NCBI RefSeq assembly: GCF_022385335.1
Contig: NZ_CP092431.1
Span: 8,866,001-8,930,000, forward strand
Direction of reading: 5' to 3'
Source of the DNA: Streptomyces deccanensis
Lineage (GTDB): Bacteria > Actinomycetota > Actinomycetes > Streptomycetales > Streptomycetaceae
DNA: 64,000 nt
Under the pieces are notes generated by a model. That model had not been told where the DNA came from. It ran no database searches and was given only the letters and a program-made list of their open reading frames with translations. This document shows positions 62,328 through 64,000 of the stretch, in pieces (within the stretch, counting starts at the first letter, position 1; every line of letters begins with the position of its first letter). A program made the translations under genes and the position numbers.

Positions 62328-63473
62328 TCAGGAGTTGGCGGCCTTGAGCAGGCCGAACAGTCGTGCCGGGTCCATCTCGTTGTCGCCGCGCAGGGCCTCG
62401 ATGACGTCGCGGACCCGCTGCGGGGACGGGCTCGCGCCCAGGAAGTCCCGGGTGGCCGGCGGCCCCCGCTGGGCAAGGCCGCTGGTGGACATCGCGGCCC
62501 AGCCGGGTTCGACGTCGCAGGTGAACAGGTCGCCGTCGGCGAAGTGCTCCAGCATGAAGCGGTCCGGGTCGCGCCAGTAGTCGAAGAGCTGGCTGCCGTG
62601 GATGTGCCGGCCGACGCCCCAACTGCGCTTGTATCCGCGCTCCTTGAGGTACTCGCCGCCGGCGGCGATGGAGTCCAGGTCGGTGACCTGGTAGGCGGAG
62701 TGGACGTATCCCGTGCCCGGGCCCAGGTGCATCGCGAGGGTGTGGTGGTCGGCCGGTACGCTGCCCAGGTCGCAGCGGATGAACGCCATCGTCGGGCCCC
62801 GGTCGCGCTGTCCGTCCAGGAACAGGAAGTCGGACACGATCATGCCGAGGGTGTCCAGGTACCAGTCCAGGGCGCGGGCGAACACGCGGGTCTCCAGAAC
62901 CAGATGGCCCAGCCTCTGGATGCGGGAGGGCTCGCGCGGCGGACGCTGCGTGGCGTTCGTACGACGGTGATCCGTGCCGAAGTTGAGGAGCAGCGGCTGC
63001 TGTTCCGGCAGGGCGGGGAGCTGCTCGCCGCAGTGCACGACCCGCACGGGGAAGCCGGAGGGGTCGAGCAGGTCGACGCCCTTGCCGCCTCCGGGAACGT
63101 CGGCGTCCCGTATGTCCCTGCCCGTGGCGCGGGCCAGCCGGTCCAGGTCGGCCCGCTCGGCGGCGCGGAAGGCCGGACCGATGAAGCGGGACGTACGACC
63201 GCGCCGGATCACCATGCAGGGGGAGCCCGCGAAGGTGCCGCGCAGCCACAGCTCCCGCTCGGTGCGGGCGGAGACGCCGAAGCCGAAGTCCCGGGCGAAG
63301 ACCTCCGCCCGGTCCAGGTCGGGCTTCTCGAACTCCAGCCAGGCCAGGTCCGCCACCTTGATCACCGGGTTGCGGGAGCGGCCGGGGTGTTCGCCGCGCA
63401 GGGCGCCCTGCGCGCTGTGGAGGTCCTGGTGGGCCGTGATGACGTCGGCCTCGTTGACGCGGTTTTCAGACAT
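62328..63473 (-). CDS. VOC-family extradiol-type dioxygenase
   Basis: 381 residues in two vicinal-oxygen-chelate halves. The C-terminal half has the 2-His-1-carboxylate iron site: H190 (RLGHLVLE), H243 or H244 (PADHHTLAM) and E309 (FMLEHFADGD), as in catechol 2,3-dioxygenases. ATG 63473 is followed by an unusual polar leader (residues 1-40). It is the first gene of the aromatic operon, divergent from a TetR gene, with two palindromes between. Likely role: meta-cleavage of the dihydroxylated ring made by the MhpA-like hydroxylase. Confidence 0.9.
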   Translation of the reverse strand: MSENRVNEADVITAHQDLHSAQGALRGEHPGRSRNPVIKVADLAWLEFEKPDLDRAEVFARDFGFGVSARTERELWLRGTFAGSPCMVIRRGRTSRFIGPAFRAAERADLDRLARATGRDIRDADVPGGGKGVDLLDPSGFPVRVVHCGEQLPALPEQQPLLLNFGTDHRRTNATQRPPREPSRIQRLGHLVLETRVFARALDWYLDTLGMIVSDFLFLDGQRDRGPTMAFIRCDLGSVPADHHTLAMHLGPGTGYVHSAYQVTDLDSIAAGGEYLKERGYKRSWGVGRHIHGSQLFDYWRDPDRFMLEHFADGDLFTCDVEPGWAAMSTSGLAQRGPPATRDFLGASPSPQRVRDVIEALRGDNEMDPARLFGLLKAANS

Positions 63474-63509
63474 GGTGCCCTCCGAGCAACATTGCCGTAT
63501 TGAGGAAAT

Positions 63510-63568
63510 CATCAACTGTGATGGTTTCGTCGTCAAGGTGTTCGCGGCTGGAAATGATGAAGTCATCA
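63510..63568. promoter_or_regulatory. Two palindromes built from TGATGA/TCATCA half-sites
   Basis: CATCA-actg-TGATG spans 63510-63523 and TGATGA-ag-TCATCA spans 63555-63568, both in the 135-bp gap between the divergent dioxygenase and TetR genes. They share half-sites but in opposite arrangement, and centres are 45 bp apart. A single regulator could control both promoters. Confidence 0.6.
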
Positions 63569-63608
63569 GGTCTGCGACCGTCATCGCCCCGGCGGTTAGA
63601 CTCTGCGC

Positions 63609-64000
63609 ATGCCTACGTCAGCCCCGCCCAGCAACCGGTTCGAGCGGCGTCGCGCGGAGACCCGCGGGGCTCTCGTACGAGCGGCCCGGCAGATACTCGC
63701 CGAGACCGGGGACACGAGCGCCAGCATCCAGGCGATCGCCGAGCGCGCCGACGTCGGCTTCGGCTCCTTCTACAACCACTTCGAGTCCAAAACGGCGCTG
63801 TTCGAGGCGGCTGTGGTGGACGCCCTGGAGGAGTTCGGCCAGAACTTCGACGAGCGCCTGGCCGGAATCGACGACCCGGCGGAGCTTCTCGCGGCCGGCT
63901 TCCGACTCAGCGCCCGGATGGCCGACTCCCACCCGGAGCTGATGCAGGTCCTGCGCCGCCGCGGCCTCGGGCACATCTACTCGGACAACGGACTGGCCCG
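63609..64000 (+). CDS. TetR-family regulator, truncated by the window end
   Basis: About 130 residues visible; the frame is open at the window edge. The N-terminal helix-turn-helix is clear (ASIQAIAERADVGFGSFYNH, then FESKTALFEAAVVD). ATG 63609 is chosen as the first start after the intergenic gap. It is divergent from the aromatic-catabolism operon and probably represses it, sensing the aromatic substrate or an intermediate. The ligand domain is not seen. Confidence 0.9.
   Translation, partial: MPTSAPPSNRFERRRAETRGALVRAARQILAETGDTSASIQAIAERADVGFGSFYNHFESKTALFEAAVVDALEEFGQNFDERLAGIDDPAELLAAGFRLSARMADSHPELMQVLRRRGLGHIYSDNGLA

Overview
The window is high-GC actinobacterial DNA with strong third-position GC, frequent GTG/TTG starts and ATGA start/stop overlaps. 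A hopanoid operon with dedicated MEP genes, a conservon (roadblock/DUF742/GTPase module), many TetR/GntR/XRE regulators and an iterative PKS-NRPS point to Streptomyces. The sequence looks like accessory/arm-type chromosome: catabolic operons, secreted polysaccharide enzymes and a natural-product cluster are interleaved. No insertion sequence, prophage or CRISPR array was seen.

Layout. (1) 1-8573: a tightly coupled hopanoid operon (prenyl synthase C-terminus, shc, hpnG, hpnH, ispG, dxs, hpnO). (2) 8.6-9.4 kb: an autoregulation-type XRE/cupin repressor with a 40-residue membrane partner, preceded by two phased palindromes. (3) 9.4-17.9 kb: a tyrosine phosphatase, a GH36 alpha-galactosidase preceded by three DnaA boxes exactly 33 bp apart, a c-di-AMP (ydaO) riboswitch controlling a LysM/M23 cell-wall hydrolase, a PL11 rhamnogalacturonan lyase with a DUF6250 secreted partner, and an SGNH hydrolase. 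(4) 18-21.2 kb: a TetR/amino-acid dehydrogenase pair with its operator, and a NAPE-PLD-like metallo-hydrolase. (5) 21.5-25.9 kb: a conservon (cvnA-D) with an appended GAF gene. (6) 26-31.6 kb: threonine catabolism (tdh-kbl), LysR, YjbR and a split transketolase. (7) 31.8 kb: tRNA-Pro(GGG).

(8) 32-45.6 kb: a four-gene minus-strand polycyclic tetramate macrolactam (PTM) cluster. It has a single-module KS-AT-DH-KR-ACP-C-A-PCP-TE iterative PKS-NRPS whose A-domain pocket looks ornithine-like, then a P450, one phytoene-dehydrogenase-like FAD enzyme and one MDR reductase. This is the inventory expected for an ikarugamycin-type (5-6-5) PTM, but with the P450 inserted between the synthase and the cyclase genes and with an altered P450 I-helix motif.

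(9) 46.1-51.3 kb: a TetR/quinone-oxidoreductase pair with an operator filling the promoter spacer, a Tat-exported PGRP amidase, a TPR protein and a degenerate NUDIX protein. (10) 51.4-57.1 kb: a hydroxyproline catabolic regulon (GntR, epimerase, deaminase, three-subunit D-hydroxyproline dehydrogenase) in two transcription units sharing a near-identical 16-bp operator. (11) 57.1-64 kb: a haloalkane-dehalogenase remnant, then an aromatic-catabolism operon (DoxX, acetoacetate-CoA ligase, flavin hydroxylase, FAH hydrolase, extradiol-type dioxygenase) divergent from a TetR gene cut by the window end.

No wholly new system was recognised. The most novel-looking items are the rearranged PTM cluster, the helically phased DnaA-box array and several unusually clear promoter-operator architectures.
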